Positions 35,591-48,017 of a stretch of DNA of 64,000 nucleotides are shown here, piece after piece. Position 1 is the first letter of the stretch, and each line of letters opens with the position of its first letter. Under the pieces are notes generated by a model that searched no databases, was not told the DNA's origin, and worked only from the letters and a program-made list of their open reading frames with translations. The position numbers and the translations under genes were made by a program. The stretch is from Mytilus galloprovincialis (taxonomy: Eukaryota > Mollusca > Bivalvia > Mytilida > Mytilidae): the NCBI RefSeq assembly GCF_965363235.1, contig NC_134839.1:61161560-61225559 (forward strand). Direction: 5' to 3'.

Positions 35591-36692
35591 AAAACTTATA
35601 ATTCTTTTAAATTGGAGATAAGGAATATATTTTTTCACACTTGTTAGCTCTATCACACGTAAATTGTGTATTTATTTTATTGAATAGACCTGGCGCATGA
35701 ATATATTTGTTGGTTAACGCAAAAATATGTACTCAATGAAATTTGCTATCTGATAAAAAAAAAAAAAAAAAAAACTCTTATTATCATTCAAACGATTTTT
35801 TTTTGAATATTATTTTATTTAACGATTAACGTGAGGTGAAAAAATTTTTGTTAACGTCAAGTTTTATTATCGCCGCCAACTTGTTTACATTGGTTACGAA
35901 AAGAAGTTCGGTCAACGTCGTCTATCGAAAAATAACCAACGTCAAGATCAACAACCAGAAGTTTTCTCGACCAATCATATCAACGTATTCCATAATATGC
36001 AAATCATATAAGAATTATTATTATATAATTTGATATTTACTTTAAATTCATGTCCACTCTGTAAAATACAGACACATGTGTTTATCATTTATTAGTTCAA
36101 ACATTTGTATTTGCAAGAATAACAAATTTGATTGAGATAAAGAGACGTTGTCTCCAAATGCAATTATAAGCACAAAAATATTTCAAAATGACGAAAACAT
36201 TATAGGATTGTATGTACAAAAAAATAAGATACATGAAAAAAATAAAATATATAATATTTTGAATATATAAGATAAAAGTAAAGTGCGGTGGGTTTAGTGA
36301 GTGAAATGAACTGTCGGTAACTGCTTGTACTCTCAGACAGGTTATTTGTGTCATTTAATTTTTGCTATTGATATAATTGCAAAGTTAAACTTGGGTTTTA
36401 TTACTACTTGAACTGTAACTTTAAAGCCTTTAATTGCAACAGATCACAATGGTGCCGTGTGTGATTGTTGATGAGGCGAATTTTGTGACCATGTCCACAT
36501 TTAGGATTGTAGTTAAAAATACAGTTGTTTTGGCTTGAAATTAAAACATGTCGCGTAATTTTACAATCATGACAAGATGTAGTGAGAGATCATTGCAGAT
36601 TAAACCTTACCAACAGAATTTTATGTGAGGTCTTGAATTTCCGTCTTTCTCAGAGCTTTTATATGTTCTGTATTTGTAATTTCTCGTTACTT
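35550..36692. other. Intergenic stretch
   Basis: Beyond the hairpin only a poly-A run (35755-35775) and AT-rich sequence are seen. A poly-A signal for the gene at 36693-38272 may be the tttatt near 36395 (AATAAA on the minus strand). Confidence 0.4.
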
Positions 36693-38272
36693 TCATTCCC
36701 GTTTTTTCTGATTCATGTTGGTCATTACTGGTTCATCAAATACTAGTAGTTCATTGCTGATGTCATCTTGTTCGTTGTTGGTTTTAATATCTTCCTTGGC
36801 GTGATCTTAAATATGGGAAGAATAAAAAAAAAATGAATGAATCTTTTTTTATTTGCATATCTGTTTGACCTTCAGCGTCACTGATGAGTCTTATTGTGCG
36901 AAACGCGCGTGACGGTGTGGCGTATCAAATTATAATCCTAGTACATTTGATAACTTTTTGCTTCACAAACAGGAAATATAAACAGAACTCTAACTGATTT
37001 GTTTTTCGCAGTTTGGCATTAGTTATATTGTTTAATAACATGAGTTTGTAAAATAATAGTAAAATAACAGCCAAAGCAAAAGATGAAGTTAGCAAATGTG
37101 TTTATCAAGAGGTCCGTTACCTCTAGAAGAAGTTTTTAGCTTAAACAATGATCCTTTTTACATGAGCTATTTTCAACTGCGTTTAAATTTTTCATTATTT
37201 ATCGATTTCTTATTTTTAGTGTAGTGTAGTGCACCTCCTTATACATACATAATATAGTCACTATCAACAGTTTTTTTCCCAACACAAACCTATTACTTCA
37301 CATGGAACGCCTTCTTCCTCAGGATAGTGATAGTCCCCTCTCATATTTTCAATATCTTTCCAAAAATTTAACTCTAGAATTGACCCGGCCTCTTTTTTAA
37401 ATTCGCCAAGCAACTTCTTGGTTGCAGCCTCTGAAATAAAACAGACAGTTCATTTCAATCACTCAATCAATTATATTATCTAATACAGCTCTATTAGTTA
37501 CTTTACTATTAAAGTGTACAAAAATCATGTCCAGTTTTTGGCTTAGATGTTGATGCATAATCAGTATAGGTATTTAAAGGGAATTACACGTCAAAGAACG
37601 TATTTTAATCTTTACATCAGAAGTAAAAAAGACGCCTACAGGTACAAATTCATGATTAAATGTACTTCAAGTTTATGAAAAAATGTCCAAATTGCATCAG
37701 TTTAGACATATTTCAAAAAAGCTTTACAAAATTCATGATAGTTCGGGATTCTGTACTCTCATCCAAAACTTAAGCAAAGTCAGATCGAAGTCTTATTTTT
37801 TAAAATTCTTACGCTATTCTCTTTTTATAGTAACCGCCTATTATTATAAACTGGAAATACTATTTTTTCTCTTTGGTTAAACCTGTGTGTCTTAAATTAT
37901 GATATAAAAAAGAAGATGTGGTATGATTGCCAATGAGACAACTCTCCACAAGAGACCCAATGACACAGAAATTAACAACTGTCATCGTACGACCTTCAAC
38001 AATGAGCAGAGCCAATACCGCATAGTCAGCCATGACAGGCCCGGCCGAAATGACAAATGTAAAACAATTCAAACGAGAAATCTAACAAGAGAAAACAAAC
38101 CTGTTCTTCTGTACAAATCTTCATAATTTCGTCTGTAAAGGTCTTCCTTCATTTTTTCCGTTTTCGCACAAAATTCTTTGTCTCCATCAGCGTGTGAATC
38201 CTTTTTTAGATGAGATTTAAGCCCTTTCTTCTCGGATTCTAAAATCTCCTTTGCATTATTGAAGTGATCCAT
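36693..38272 (-). CDS. Unrecognised three-exon gene, 141 residues, acidic and helical
   Basis: Exons in transcript order: 38272-38101, 37430-37290, 36805-36693, with a TGA at 36693-36695. The acceptors read tttcag and ttaag and the donors gtttg, and phases join without stops. The start ATG follows directly on a cattttag acceptor-like site with TAG in frame, so it is the natural start. The protein is rich in Lys and Glu: LESEKKGLKSHLKK, KMKEDLYRRNYEDLYRR, LLGEFKKEAGSILELNFWKD, then an aromatic and acidic DYHYPEEEGVPCEV and a Gln/Asn/Asp tail ending NMNQKKRE. No signal peptide or membrane segment. I do not recognise a family. Introns carry a hammerhead relic (intron 2) and a short dispersed repeat (intron 1). 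Confidence 0.62.
36870..36955 (+). ncRNA. Hammerhead-type sequence, decayed
   Basis: AGCGTCACTGATGAGTC, a shifted stem II, GAAACGCGCGT, then a short insertion before TGTGGCGTATC. The first core box and GAAA survive but the cleavage triplet region is disturbed. Antisense within intron 2 of the gene at 36693-38272. Confidence 0.58.
37905..38095 (+). repeat. Abundant short dispersed family, forward orientation
   Basis: agatgtggtatgattgccaa at 37913, then gagacaactctccacaagag and acaatgagcagagccaatac, ending near aaaacaattcaaacgagaaa. In intron 1 of the gene at 36693-38272. Confidence 0.75.
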
Positions 38273-38554
38273 CTAAAATGGACCCGCAAAAAATAAACCA
38301 TGTTTCTTCAAAAACATAAATCCTGGCATCAATTTTTCATAAGTTGTATAACAAAAAGAAAAAAATGTCTGATGCAGTTTTCAGTCGTTTTACGTTGCTA
38401 ACAAAAACCGACGTCAGTTCTTCCGAAAAACAAAATCTATTTAGAAAACGATTGAACATGTCATTCAACTTTTCTTTTATCTGTCTATGTAATGGAAAGG
38501 AATGAGTATGGAAATCTGAACAAGTTTGCTTAATGTATCTGGTTTCTTTTCTTG

Positions 38555-38795
38555 AAGATAACAACATTGAAGATAACAAAATTGAAGATAACAACATTGA
38601 AGATAACAACATTGAAGATGACAAAAATGAAGATAACAACATTGAAGATGACAAAAAATGAAGATAACAACATTGAAGATGAAAAAAATGAAGATAACAA
38701 AAATGAAGATAACAACATTGAAGATGACAAAAATGAAGATAACAAAAATGAAGATAACAACATTGAAGATGACAACAATTTCGGTGGAAACGTAA
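38555..38795. repeat. 12/15-bp minisatellite
   Basis: gaagataacaac, attgaagatgac and aaaaatgaagat alternate about eighteen times. Open frames on both strands are products of the repeat. Confidence 0.9.
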
Positions 38796-38957
38796 TTAAA
38801 ATATTGCTACAGAAGTTATTATAATGCTGCAGCAACTTTCTTAAATTAGTACTCATATCTATATATAATGTTTCATCTTTTTTCTATTCTAAAAATGGCA
38901 GTTATGCTAAATGCTGTTGCATCGTTATACTTAAGCGTGAACAAAATACCTGCTGAA

Positions 38958-39121
38958 CAGTGGCGGATCCAGGGGGGGTTCCGGGGGTGCGCACCCCCCC
39001 TTTATTTTTGCCGATCAATGCATTTGTATCGGGACATATGTTTTGCACCCCCCTGCACCCCCCCCCCACTTTTGCCCTGGGTTAGCACCCCCCCTTTCGA
39101 AAATTCCTGCATCCGCCCCTG
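38958..39121. mobile_element. Small non-autonomous DNA transposon, CAGTGGCGGATCCAG-type ends, copy 2
   Basis: Left CAGTGGCGGATCCAG, right reversed CAGGGGCGGATGCAG. Perfect 5-bp duplication CTGAA at 38953-38957 and 39122-39126. 164 bp. Confidence 0.88.
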
Positions 39122-39769
39122 CTGAAATACTTTTTTTAGTTGAATAACATACCTTTTTTACAATTATTTGTCCTTTTCACAATAAAGCCGTCAGGTATGA
39201 TTGGTAAAACTGTTATAAGTTTCGTAAAAGAATATGTAGCGATTCGTGTGTTTTTACAACGCCGTTAAGACGTTGCCAGCGGACTTATTGTGACGTTCTT
39301 TAGATTGTTCACTATACACTTCCGGAGAGTAACTGAAACTGCGCAAAACAAGCTGCATACCTGCATAAAACAAATAATGCGTCACAATATACCATTTAAA
39401 CTTAAATCACTTACAATGAGAGGAGAAAACTTGCAAACACGCTTTTTTAAGACATTTGTGTTAGCTTACAGGGATGTGCCACTAAGTTAACGGTTTGATA
39501 AGACATTTTTACTTTTTTTTAATGGACAGTTGCGCCCTTTTTAATTGGCATTTGCGCTGTTGTTGTATGTAAAAAAGCTCAAACGTCCTTTGTCAATTTA
39601 TGCGTGCATTTAATTAAGTTTATTGTGGGAAAAAAGTACACATTGTATCTATAGGCGCATGAAGTTTACACTTATTTTTTCCCCGTGACACGGTGAAGAC
39701 ATTTGCTCTTCAAATACTAGTACTATGTAACTTTAATACATGACCTAAATTGACCGCATATTTGCGGTT

Positions 39770-40080
39770 TTTACATAGAATGTGTCAAAGAGACAACAAT
39801 CCGACAAAAGAGCAGAAAACTGCCGAAAACCATCAATCGGTCTTCAAAACAGCGACAAAATCCGCAACCGGAGGCGTGCTCCAGCTGGTCCCTTAAAAAA
39901 ATATGTACTAGATAGGGATAATGGACGTCACACTAAGTAAACGCCGAGATATATATATAAATAAACTAAAATTAAAAAGCATACAAGACTTACAAAGGCC
40001 ATAGGCTCCTGACTTGGACAGGCGCAAAGATGTGGCGGAGTTAAACATGTTTTGTGAGATATCAACCCTACCCCACTACC
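39770..40080 (+). repeat. Dispersed repeat shared with 63540-63860
   Basis: Both carry gacaacaatccgac or gacaacaacccgac, a ccggagg tract, ggacgtcacactaa, catacaagac and gcggagttaaacatgttttg (here) in the same order. Confidence 0.8.
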
Positions 40081-40559
40081 TCTTAATTTACCAAAGTCTA
40101 ATGAAAGATTTTTTTAAAGTTATCCCGTACAAGCCACAAAAATCATATCAAAAATGATACCAGAACATTTTTTTTCAGGTAAACAATAGAGAAAATATTT
40201 GTTTACGGTGATGTTGTTTATAGAGCCTCTGAAATTAGATATGATCAATGCTATAATTAAGCTCATTTGAATGAATTTGATTTTATGACCGTGTAGTAAA
40301 TTCTTTGAATATTGACTTCATGGTACAAACCTTGAGTTTAATGTTTTCAAAAAATGGAAAAATTACTAAAAGTGATTGGCTTAGATAGTGGAAACAAAAT
40401 TTGGTCGACACCATATCCATACTGATATTTTGAAATTTCACCATCATGCTTTTCTTACTGCTTATGAAGTCTTTACACGATTTCCATTTGCTTTGTACTG
40501 ATTAAATTCTTATTCTTGGAAAACTTGGTTTATTGATTAGTTGGAACTGCCTTCCTTTT

Positions 40560-40735
40560 CCCACACATTCTTTATGTGCCTGTCCCAAGTTAACAGCCTT
40601 TAACTCAGTGGTTGATGTCTCTCTTATTTTTCCTTTCTTTAGTTTTATCAGGTAGTTGGTTTTCTCTTGTTTACTTGTTTCCCATTTTGTCATACTGGTG
40701 CCTTTTATAGGCTACTATATGGTATGTTTTTTTCT
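40560..40735 (-). repeat. Abundant short dispersed family, truncated
   Basis: cacattctttatgtgcctgt, aagttaacagcctttaactc and ggtgccttttatagg match 34505-34680 in order. It abuts the 84-bp array. Confidence 0.6.
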
Positions 40736-41660
40736 CATTATTGGAGACCATACATTGTCCTATAGTTGAAATATCATCCTTGTCCTTTGGTCTCTTGTTA
40801 GTGCTCTTAAGCTTTTTCTCATTATTGAAGGCCATACATTGTCCTATAGTTGATATATCATCCTTGTCCTTTGGTCTCTTGCTAGTTCTCTTTAGCTTTT
40901 TGTCATTATTGAAGGCCATACATTGTCCTATAGTTGATATATCATCCTTGTCCTTTGGTCTCTTGTTAGTTCTCTTTAGCTTTTTCTCATTCTTGAAGGC
41001 CATACATTGTCCTATAGTTGATATATCATCCTTGTCCTTTGGTCTCTTGCTAGTTCTCTTTAGCTTTTTGTCATTATTGAAGGCCATACATTGTCCTATA
41101 GTTGATATATCATCCTTGTCCTTTGGTCTCTTGTTAGTTCTCTTTAGCTTTTTCTCATTATTGAAGGCCATACATTGTCCTATAGTTGATATATCATCCT
41201 TGTCCTTTGGTTTCTTGTTAGTTCTCTTTAGCTTTTTCTCATTATTGAAGGCCATACATTGTCCTATAGTTGATATATCATCCTTGTCCTTTGATCTCTT
41301 GATAGTTCTCTTTAGCTTTTTTTCATTATCGAAGGCCATACATTGTCCTATAGTTGATATATCATCCTTGTCCTTTGGTCTATAGGTAGTTCTCTTTAGC
41401 TTTTTCTCATTATTGAAGGCCATACATTGTCCTATAGTTGATATATCATCCTTGTCCTTTGGTCTCTTGTTAGTTCTCTTTAGCTTTTTCTCATTATTGA
41501 AGGCCATACATTGTCCTATAGTTTATATATCATCCTTGTCCTTTGGTCTCTTGTTAGTTCTCTTAAGCTTTTTCTCATTATTGAAGGCCATACATTGTCC
41601 TATAGTTGATATATCATCCTTGTCCTTTGGTCTCTTGTTAGTTCTCTTTAGCTTCAAATT
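40735..41660 (-). repeat. 84-bp tandem array, about eleven units, coding 28-residue repeats on the minus strand
   Basis: The unit is 84 bp (28 codons), so frame is kept from unit to unit. The minus strand reads MAFNNEKKLKRTNKRPKDKD followed by DISTIGQC in each unit; the plus strand reads a hydrophobic repeat (SSLSFGLLLVLFSFFS). Units differ by one to four bases. One unit has a base change that makes a minus-strand stop near 41524. No splice context or start exon was recognised, so a minisatellite with chance open frames is the conservative reading. Confidence 0.85.
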
Positions 41661-42388
41661 GTTATCTTTTTGAACATGCATGAAACATTTGCCAGTGGAC
41701 CTTAGAAAACTGACAATCAATAAATCTATGTTAATTTTTATATTTTTGCTTGATAATTATTCTTCTATATTAAAAAAAAACCATGCGAACTTTTTAAAAT
41801 CTCTATGGGGTGTTTATGCAACAATTCTAACGGTTAAAACTTTCAGTGTTCTCGTGTTTCATGGTTCCCCTCTAGATTGTACCAGTAATGTCAGATCTCT
41901 TATTTTTTTCTTACAATTTATGATGAATTTGTTTTGTTGCACAATTCCTGTACTCTTGTTTTTTGTGTAGAAAAAAAGTACAAAGCATCACAGCACAATC
42001 TTTTTTTTTGTATAGGAATGACTGACTGTAAACCTTTTCCATATTTTGACAAATAAAACACATTTATCAAGCTTGCATTGCTCTCTTAATTGTGGGATGC
42101 TATAACACAAGGTGGTGTAACTGTTCTTGCAGATTTTCACAGAAAGGAGGAAATATGCATGTAATTTTTCTAAAGAAGGCATAGTGTGTGTCTGGATCTT
42201 TTCAACTGCTGAGAATAAACTTTCACAATCTTGATCGTCAGGGGAAGTAATTCAATATTCTCACAAAGACTGAAGTGTTCTAAGCCTTGAAGGATTTCTG
42301 GTGAATAGATGTACTTCTTTAAAATGTTAGTGGGGTCACCATAAACTTTGAAGCATTTGTTGCAGAGGAAAGTTAAAATTATAGTTAG

Positions 42389-42529
42389 CAGTGGCAGATC
42401 CAGCCATTTGAAAAAGGGGGGTCCTCAACCTAGGAGAAAGGGTTTCCAACCATATGTCCCCATTCAAATGCATTGATCGTCCAAAAAAAGGGGCTCCAAC
42501 CATGAAACCCTCCCCTGGATCCGCCAATG
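42389..42529. mobile_element. Small non-autonomous DNA transposon, CAGTGGCGGATCCAG-type ends, copy 3
   Basis: Left CAGTGGCAGATCCAG, right reversed CATTGGCGGATCCAG. Perfect 5-bp duplication GTTAG at 42384-42388 and 42530-42534. 141 bp. Confidence 0.85.
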
Positions 42530-42534
42530 GTTAG

Positions 42535-43655
42535 CATTTTGAAAACCAGCCATTTTCTACTTACTTATATAAAGCAACACAAGTTTCTTAATTAACTAAG
42601 ATAGAGCCATTTAGCTAGTGATAATTCATTCACAATGATCACATTTTTCTATTTTACACAAAGACAGAGGGAAAGAATTAACTAAAAATTCCCAAATGCT
42701 TCTTACAAAGTGAAATTTACAATTTAGTGATTAATCAGGATGAATTAGTAGAACATAATTCCATTGATCAATCATTCCTGGGTTACAGAAGAGAGTGCAT
42801 CCCTTGCCTATGGCTAAACTGCATCTTAAATACACATTAGTAGGTCATTTGCTGAAGTAAGCATTTTAATTAAAAAAAAAACAAATCCTCCATCACCATA
42901 AAAATGAAACAATGAACCTGTATATGAGAAATCTTTCCTATCAAACTTGTATGTTTTGTGGAACAATCCATAATACTAATTGACTGAGGAGTAAAAGAGA
43001 AGAGTACATACTATGGTGCTGTATGCAAATTTTGTGATGTCTATATGTTGGATTTTTTTTTAGAGTTCAATAAATACATAATAGTAAAGACACTTGTCTA
43101 TTGTTGAAGACCCAATGTTGACATCAAAATATCTTTTATAGATTTTGTGCTGTTGGCTTGCTGTTTTAGAAATGTGTACCTCATATCTTTTTATTCCTAT
43201 ATACTATAAAACATGAATCAACAATACCAAATTAATTTAAACTTTATGTTTGATATGAAATTAGATACATCTTTGAATATGATTGATCTTTAAAAATACA
43301 TTTATGATACAATGGAAATCTTTCTCTTCCCTCTTTTCATGAAGTTTTGATAGAGAAATTTGGCTTAATACAAAATCAACAATATGTTTTCCTCACTATA
43401 AAATACTTTTATCAATTACACACAAAATTATCGTTTACAAGGACTTTTAAACTGGCTATAAGTTGATGAAATGCATTAAAAAAAAAAAAAAATTAAGATG
43501 TTTGTGCAGCATGCAATCCTAAAATTTATCATGTTGGCATATGATGAATGATTTCTTATTACTTACATATTACAAAAGAAAATGAAAAGTATCTTGATCA
43601 ATGTTGACAGATGAGATTCATTCTTTGTTTAAAAAAAACCAATAATGATATATAA
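42535..43655. other. Intergenic stretch downstream of LSM2
   Basis: AT-rich, no exon or repeat recognised. The LSM2 poly-A signal is probably tttatt at 43664-43669, just to the right. Confidence 0.45.
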
Positions 43656-43938
43656 AACAGCATTTTATTTTGCACTTTCATATTTGTCAATCAATAATTA
43701 TTTTCAAGATACAAAATATATCTGGTTTCAAAACCAGACATGTTGACCTACATCACTACACAATAGACCTTTTCTATCAACACAGTCGTTAATACAGGTC
43801 GGTATAAAATATTATTCACAAATAGTTCCTGAGGTTTCAGAACTCTGAGTCAGGACTTCTGATAGAATTGTTCCTGTTAATTCCATCTTATAAAAACAAT
43901 ATTACATAGTTATTGCACCAATAAATACAACTGTTTAT

Positions 43939-46900
43939 TCATCTCTGTCTATTCTGAGCTGCCTCTTTTCTTGCTGCATCTTGTAACAATTGCGTATCAC
44001 ATTCATCTGCAGGTAACTGTACATATCTAACTACTGAACCTCTAATAAAACAATTCTTCACTGATAACTGAAAAACAGAGCATGTAACTATTAACAATTC
44101 ATTTTATACAAATCTTACTTATTGTATTTATAATTATTAAAGATATCAAAGTAAACAAGTTACAGTTTTCTATGAATTTCAAGATTCACTCAAAAAGTAC
44201 CCTTCAAATAAAACTAGCAAATCAGACACTTTTCCCCATAAGCACATTGTTTCCATTATATATCAAACATTTTTTACTTGTTTTGATTTGGATTTGTAAA
44301 TTAACTTTAATACTGCTTATAATTTAATCTCAGTAAATAGTATCACAATTATAAATCGTCATCTTAAGTGGATCATTCTTTGAATTATGCTTTTTGTCTC
44401 CTCAGTATTTCCAGCATCGAGTTCATTTGTGCAACTTTTGATCTGAGTTAGGCAATCATGATTGAACACTTTGTGGGTATTATTTAGACACTTGATCAGC
44501 AATATAGATGTAAAGTGTAATTGTTTAGTAACTGATAAGAAAAGACCTACCATATGTGGATATTTATCTGGATCTGTCACCTGTATGTCTGTTAATTTAA
44601 TATTCAGGAACTGATCTACTGAATGTAATGTACCACATATGCTACAAAATAAATAACATTTAAAGCAACACTATACATGAAAAATATTACAAAACATAGT
44701 ACATGTATGGACAAATAATTTAATACTAAATGGTGTATAAAATCTCAATTTTGGAATATAGTTCCTGTTCTTCATTAAAGCTAATGCTCATTTTATTTTA
44801 AGCAGTTATGTTTAGTTCTATTATTATTCCTGTACTTCAGACTACTGTCTTAGAATTACTGTGATTAACTGGAACAACAAAGTATTTGAAGTTTTGTCAA
44901 ATACATCAACATGCAGAAAGAGGCTCATCATTACAAGTTCATTATTCAGATCAAGACCAAATATCAAATTTTCCGATAACTCTGAAAAGAAATATGAAAC
45001 AAAGGCTAGGGACAAAGCAAAAGGTGAATGCAGTTCACCAACCAGTTTGTACATTTGTATTTAGGGCCTGGGATGTTTATTAACATGATAAAAATAACAT
45101 ATGTGCCATGTGGTGTGATAACCTATAAGACAAGTTTCCACCTAAGACCAAATCTTGTGAATGTAAGCAACTTTAGTATCTGTCTTTATTATTCTTGGAT
45201 TCTTACCTCAAATCATTCTTTAGTTCCACAACAACATCTTTACCAACTAAAGATTTGAAGAAAGAGTAAAACAACTGAAATCAGAAAAAAATAAACATTC
45301 ATTTTTTTTACATAAATACATGAAATAAGGCCGTTAGTTTTCTCGTTTGAATTGTTTTACATTGTCTTATCAGGGCCTTTTATAGCTGACTATGCGGTAT
45401 GGGCTTTGCTAATTGTTGAAGGCTGTACGGTGACCTATAGTTGTTAATGTCTGTTTCATTTTGGTCTTTTGTGGATTGTTGTCTCATTGGCAATCATACC
45501 ACATCTTCTTTTTTATATGATTAATATGTATAAATTCATTCATATTTTGATACAATTTAAATTATAGAAATGTGATTTGATTGCCAATGAGACAATTTTC
45601 TCCAATTTTAATAAGCTCTGACAACAAATGAGAAGCCAGGATGTAAGCAACAGCACATCACTGTCAGATATTTTGTATTATGAGGACAAAATTTTACAGG
45701 AACCCTGAGGGATGTCCAGTAATATCAGACAAAAAGGATAAGGTGTTTAGTCAATACCTTAGGGATCGTCTATTGGAAATCTATGAATAACAATCCATGA
45801 CAAATCGCCCCACTGGCAAATCACCCCACACCTAATCGCCCCACTTCCTGAAAAAATCGCCCCACTTATGAAAAAGGGTAAATTTCCATTGAAAATATGT
45901 TGGATAATTTTGCTCCATATATAAAAAGGGTAAAATTCCCTCTGAAATAAGGTCTGCCAAATGCAACTCGTCCCACTTGTGAAAAATAGATAAATCCTGA
46001 TGAATTTAATAATGCTAACTCGTCCCACTTGATGCAAAAGATGTAATCCCGTTGTATATCTATGTTCCTACCGCACTCATAATTAAAATCAATACCTATG
46101 AAAACCTTAGATAAACATGCTTTCCTTGTTTGAATTGTTTTACTATAGTCATTTTGGGGCCCTTTATTGTAACTTGGATGAAGTGTTGTTACATAGGCAC
46201 TCATACCCATCTAATTATATCTATTTTGTAGTTCTTTTCTTTTTGTTGAAATAAAGCAGAAATAAATGAGTATCAGTATTTCCGAGAGTGACATGAATGC
46301 CAACTAGCCCCACTTGTGTAAAATAGAAAAGCCCTAATGAATCGAGTCATGCCCCTCATAGCCGTTTTTAAGTGGAGCGAGGTGGTATACCAGAAAATTA
46401 TATAATATATTCATCTAGATTTTTACTTTATCATTAATAAGTGGGGCAAGTTTGCTGGAGAAAAATTAACAGGATTTAACCGTTTTCACAAGTGGGGCGA
46501 GTTGGTAAAAAAGTCACACTGGCACTTGTCTCAGAATTTTTTTCCCTTGTATACCTTTATATAGCACAAGGTACTTAACTCGCTATTTTGAAAAATGTCG
46601 TACGGTGACGAAATTCCATTAAAAATGCCGGGTCTCGGCTGTCAACCCCACTAAAACTTGTTATGCCATAAATCTAAATGAATTTATCTTCACAATGGTG
46701 TATAACACGCCTACTGTTGTTGTCGGAATCATCCGTAGCAATCCTACCCAAGTATGTCATTCGTAATTATTTCGTCAACCTACACAAAATTGGCAATACA
46801 CGTCTCGCAGTTAATGATTAATTATAAAAATTGTTTCAGAAAAAACTGTTAGTTTTTGTATGAATAGAACTTATCATACAGTTAGTGAAATTGAATAATA

Positions 46901-47763
46901 TACCATGAAAAAAATGTAACAAGTGTCGTTTGTGGTATGTCTAATAAGTTACAAATTTTCCCATGACGTCAATGTCATGCAGACTCTCTCTTGACTTTAA
47001 GTATGAAATGAAACAAGATCAGATAACTCAGAGAATCATTTAGACTATCCCATAGAATTGACCAATCGGAAACCGAGACATACAAGGAAACGTGACACGT
47101 TTATTGCCAATTGTTCAGCGGGTTTGCAAAATTATTACGATTGACATACTTTGGTAGGATTGCTACAGATGATTCCGACAACAAATGTAGTCATGTTATA
47201 CACCATTGTAAAGATAAATCAATTTAGATTTACAATACAACAAGTTTTAGTGGGGTTGACAGCCTATAAAGCGGCATATAACGGAACTTCGTCACCACCT
47301 GACATTTTTCTAAAATGCAAGTTACGTACCTTGTGTTATATAACGGTATATGGGGAAAAAAAATTCTGAGACAAGTGCCTGTGGAAAAAGTGGGGCGATT
47401 TGTCCTGCTTCCATGAAGTAGATGTTCTTACACGACCTGTGTCGGACTAACTATTTATAAATAGGTCGTCGGGCTATTGCAGTGTCGAACTAAGAGGGTG
47501 TGGGGTAGTTGGAATTAAGAGGCGACCCAGCTGGCCTTAGTTACTGCGTGACGCTCATCACCAAAGTGACACCGAACTTTTTACAGCAGAAAATGGTAAA
47601 ATAGATAGCTTGAGGCCATGAATAAACTTTCAACACAACTCCTCCTATACACTTTATAGTGTCAAATAGAGCTGATGGGCTGGCACAGCTTAAACATTGA
47701 AAGATGAACGTTATTAAATGGAAATCAAAATGTAAAATTTTCATTCATGCTTTTACCCACCAT
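43939..47763 (-). CDS. LSM2: U6 snRNA-associated Sm-like protein LSm2
   Basis: Exons 45274-45207, 44641-44551 and 44067-43939 (TGA at 43939-43941) encode LFYSFFKSLVGKDVVVELKN, DLSICGTLHSVDQFLNIKLT, VTDPDKYPHM and CFIRGSVVRYVQLPADE. This is LSm2 nearly residue for residue, with Sm1 and Sm2 motifs complete. The remaining start Met must come from an upstream exon. The best site is ATG at 47763-47761 directly followed by a gtgggt donor, which would give 96 residues (vertebrate LSm2 has 95). LSm2 is a ring subunit of LSm2-8 (U6 snRNP, nucleus) and LSm1-7 (mRNA decay, cytoplasm). Identity of exons 2-4 is very firm; the first exon is inferred. Intron 1 is filled by a foldback element and a dispersed repeat. 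Poly-A signal candidate at 43669-43664. Confidence 0.92.
45325..45660. repeat. Abundant short dispersed family, two copies in opposite orientation
   Basis: 45330-45512 is a reverse copy (ggccgttagttttctcgttt to gcaatcataccacatcttct). 45566-45640 starts a decayed forward copy (gtgatttgattgccaatgag). Confidence 0.7.
45799..47404. mobile_element. Foldback element with long inverted arms, CGCCCCACTT motifs
   Basis: The ends GACAAATCGCCCCACT (45799) and its reverse complement (47389-47404) match. The inner arms 46521-46773 and 47134-47380 are reverse complements over about 250 bp. Examples are ggcacttgtctcagaatttt against aaattctgagacaagtgcc, and agcaatcctacc against ggtaggattgct. The left part holds many CGCCCCACTT or AAGTGGGGCGA motifs that the right part mostly lacks. 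A clear target duplication was not found. It lies in LSM2 intron 1 and has no coding capacity; the internal 360 bp is unique. Confidence 0.75.
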
Positions 47764-48017
47764 TTTGGATTTTTATCTCGTCATGAAGGAGATTTCACTA
47801 CAATGAAAAATAAGGACAATCTTTATTCATAAATATATCAGCCATAATATTTCTTTGTATTTGATGTTTCCAAAATTTATAATGACAATCGGAAAATTTT
47901 CTTAAAAGAACCGAAAAAAATAGATTTTGCATAGCCGATCTTTGTTGTCACGTGACTTAAACGAGATCATAAATTGTAAAGCGAAAATAGCACTGTCATA
48001 CAGCAGACAACTTGAAA
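47764..48017. promoter_or_regulatory. Shared LSM2 / PSMB1 divergent promoter
   Basis: 254 bp separate the proposed LSM2 start codon (minus) from the PSMB1 start codon (plus). The palindrome GTCACGTGAC (E-box CACGTG at 47949-47954) lies about 65 bp before the PSMB1 ATG. No TATA box is placed clearly for either gene, as usual for housekeeping promoters. The interval depends on LSM2 exon 1 being correct. Confidence 0.6.

Noticed and set aside
38530-38860. Open frames of simple Asn/Glu/Asp or Ser/Leu repeats
   Set aside because: Created by the 12/15-bp minisatellite; no start context or splice partners.
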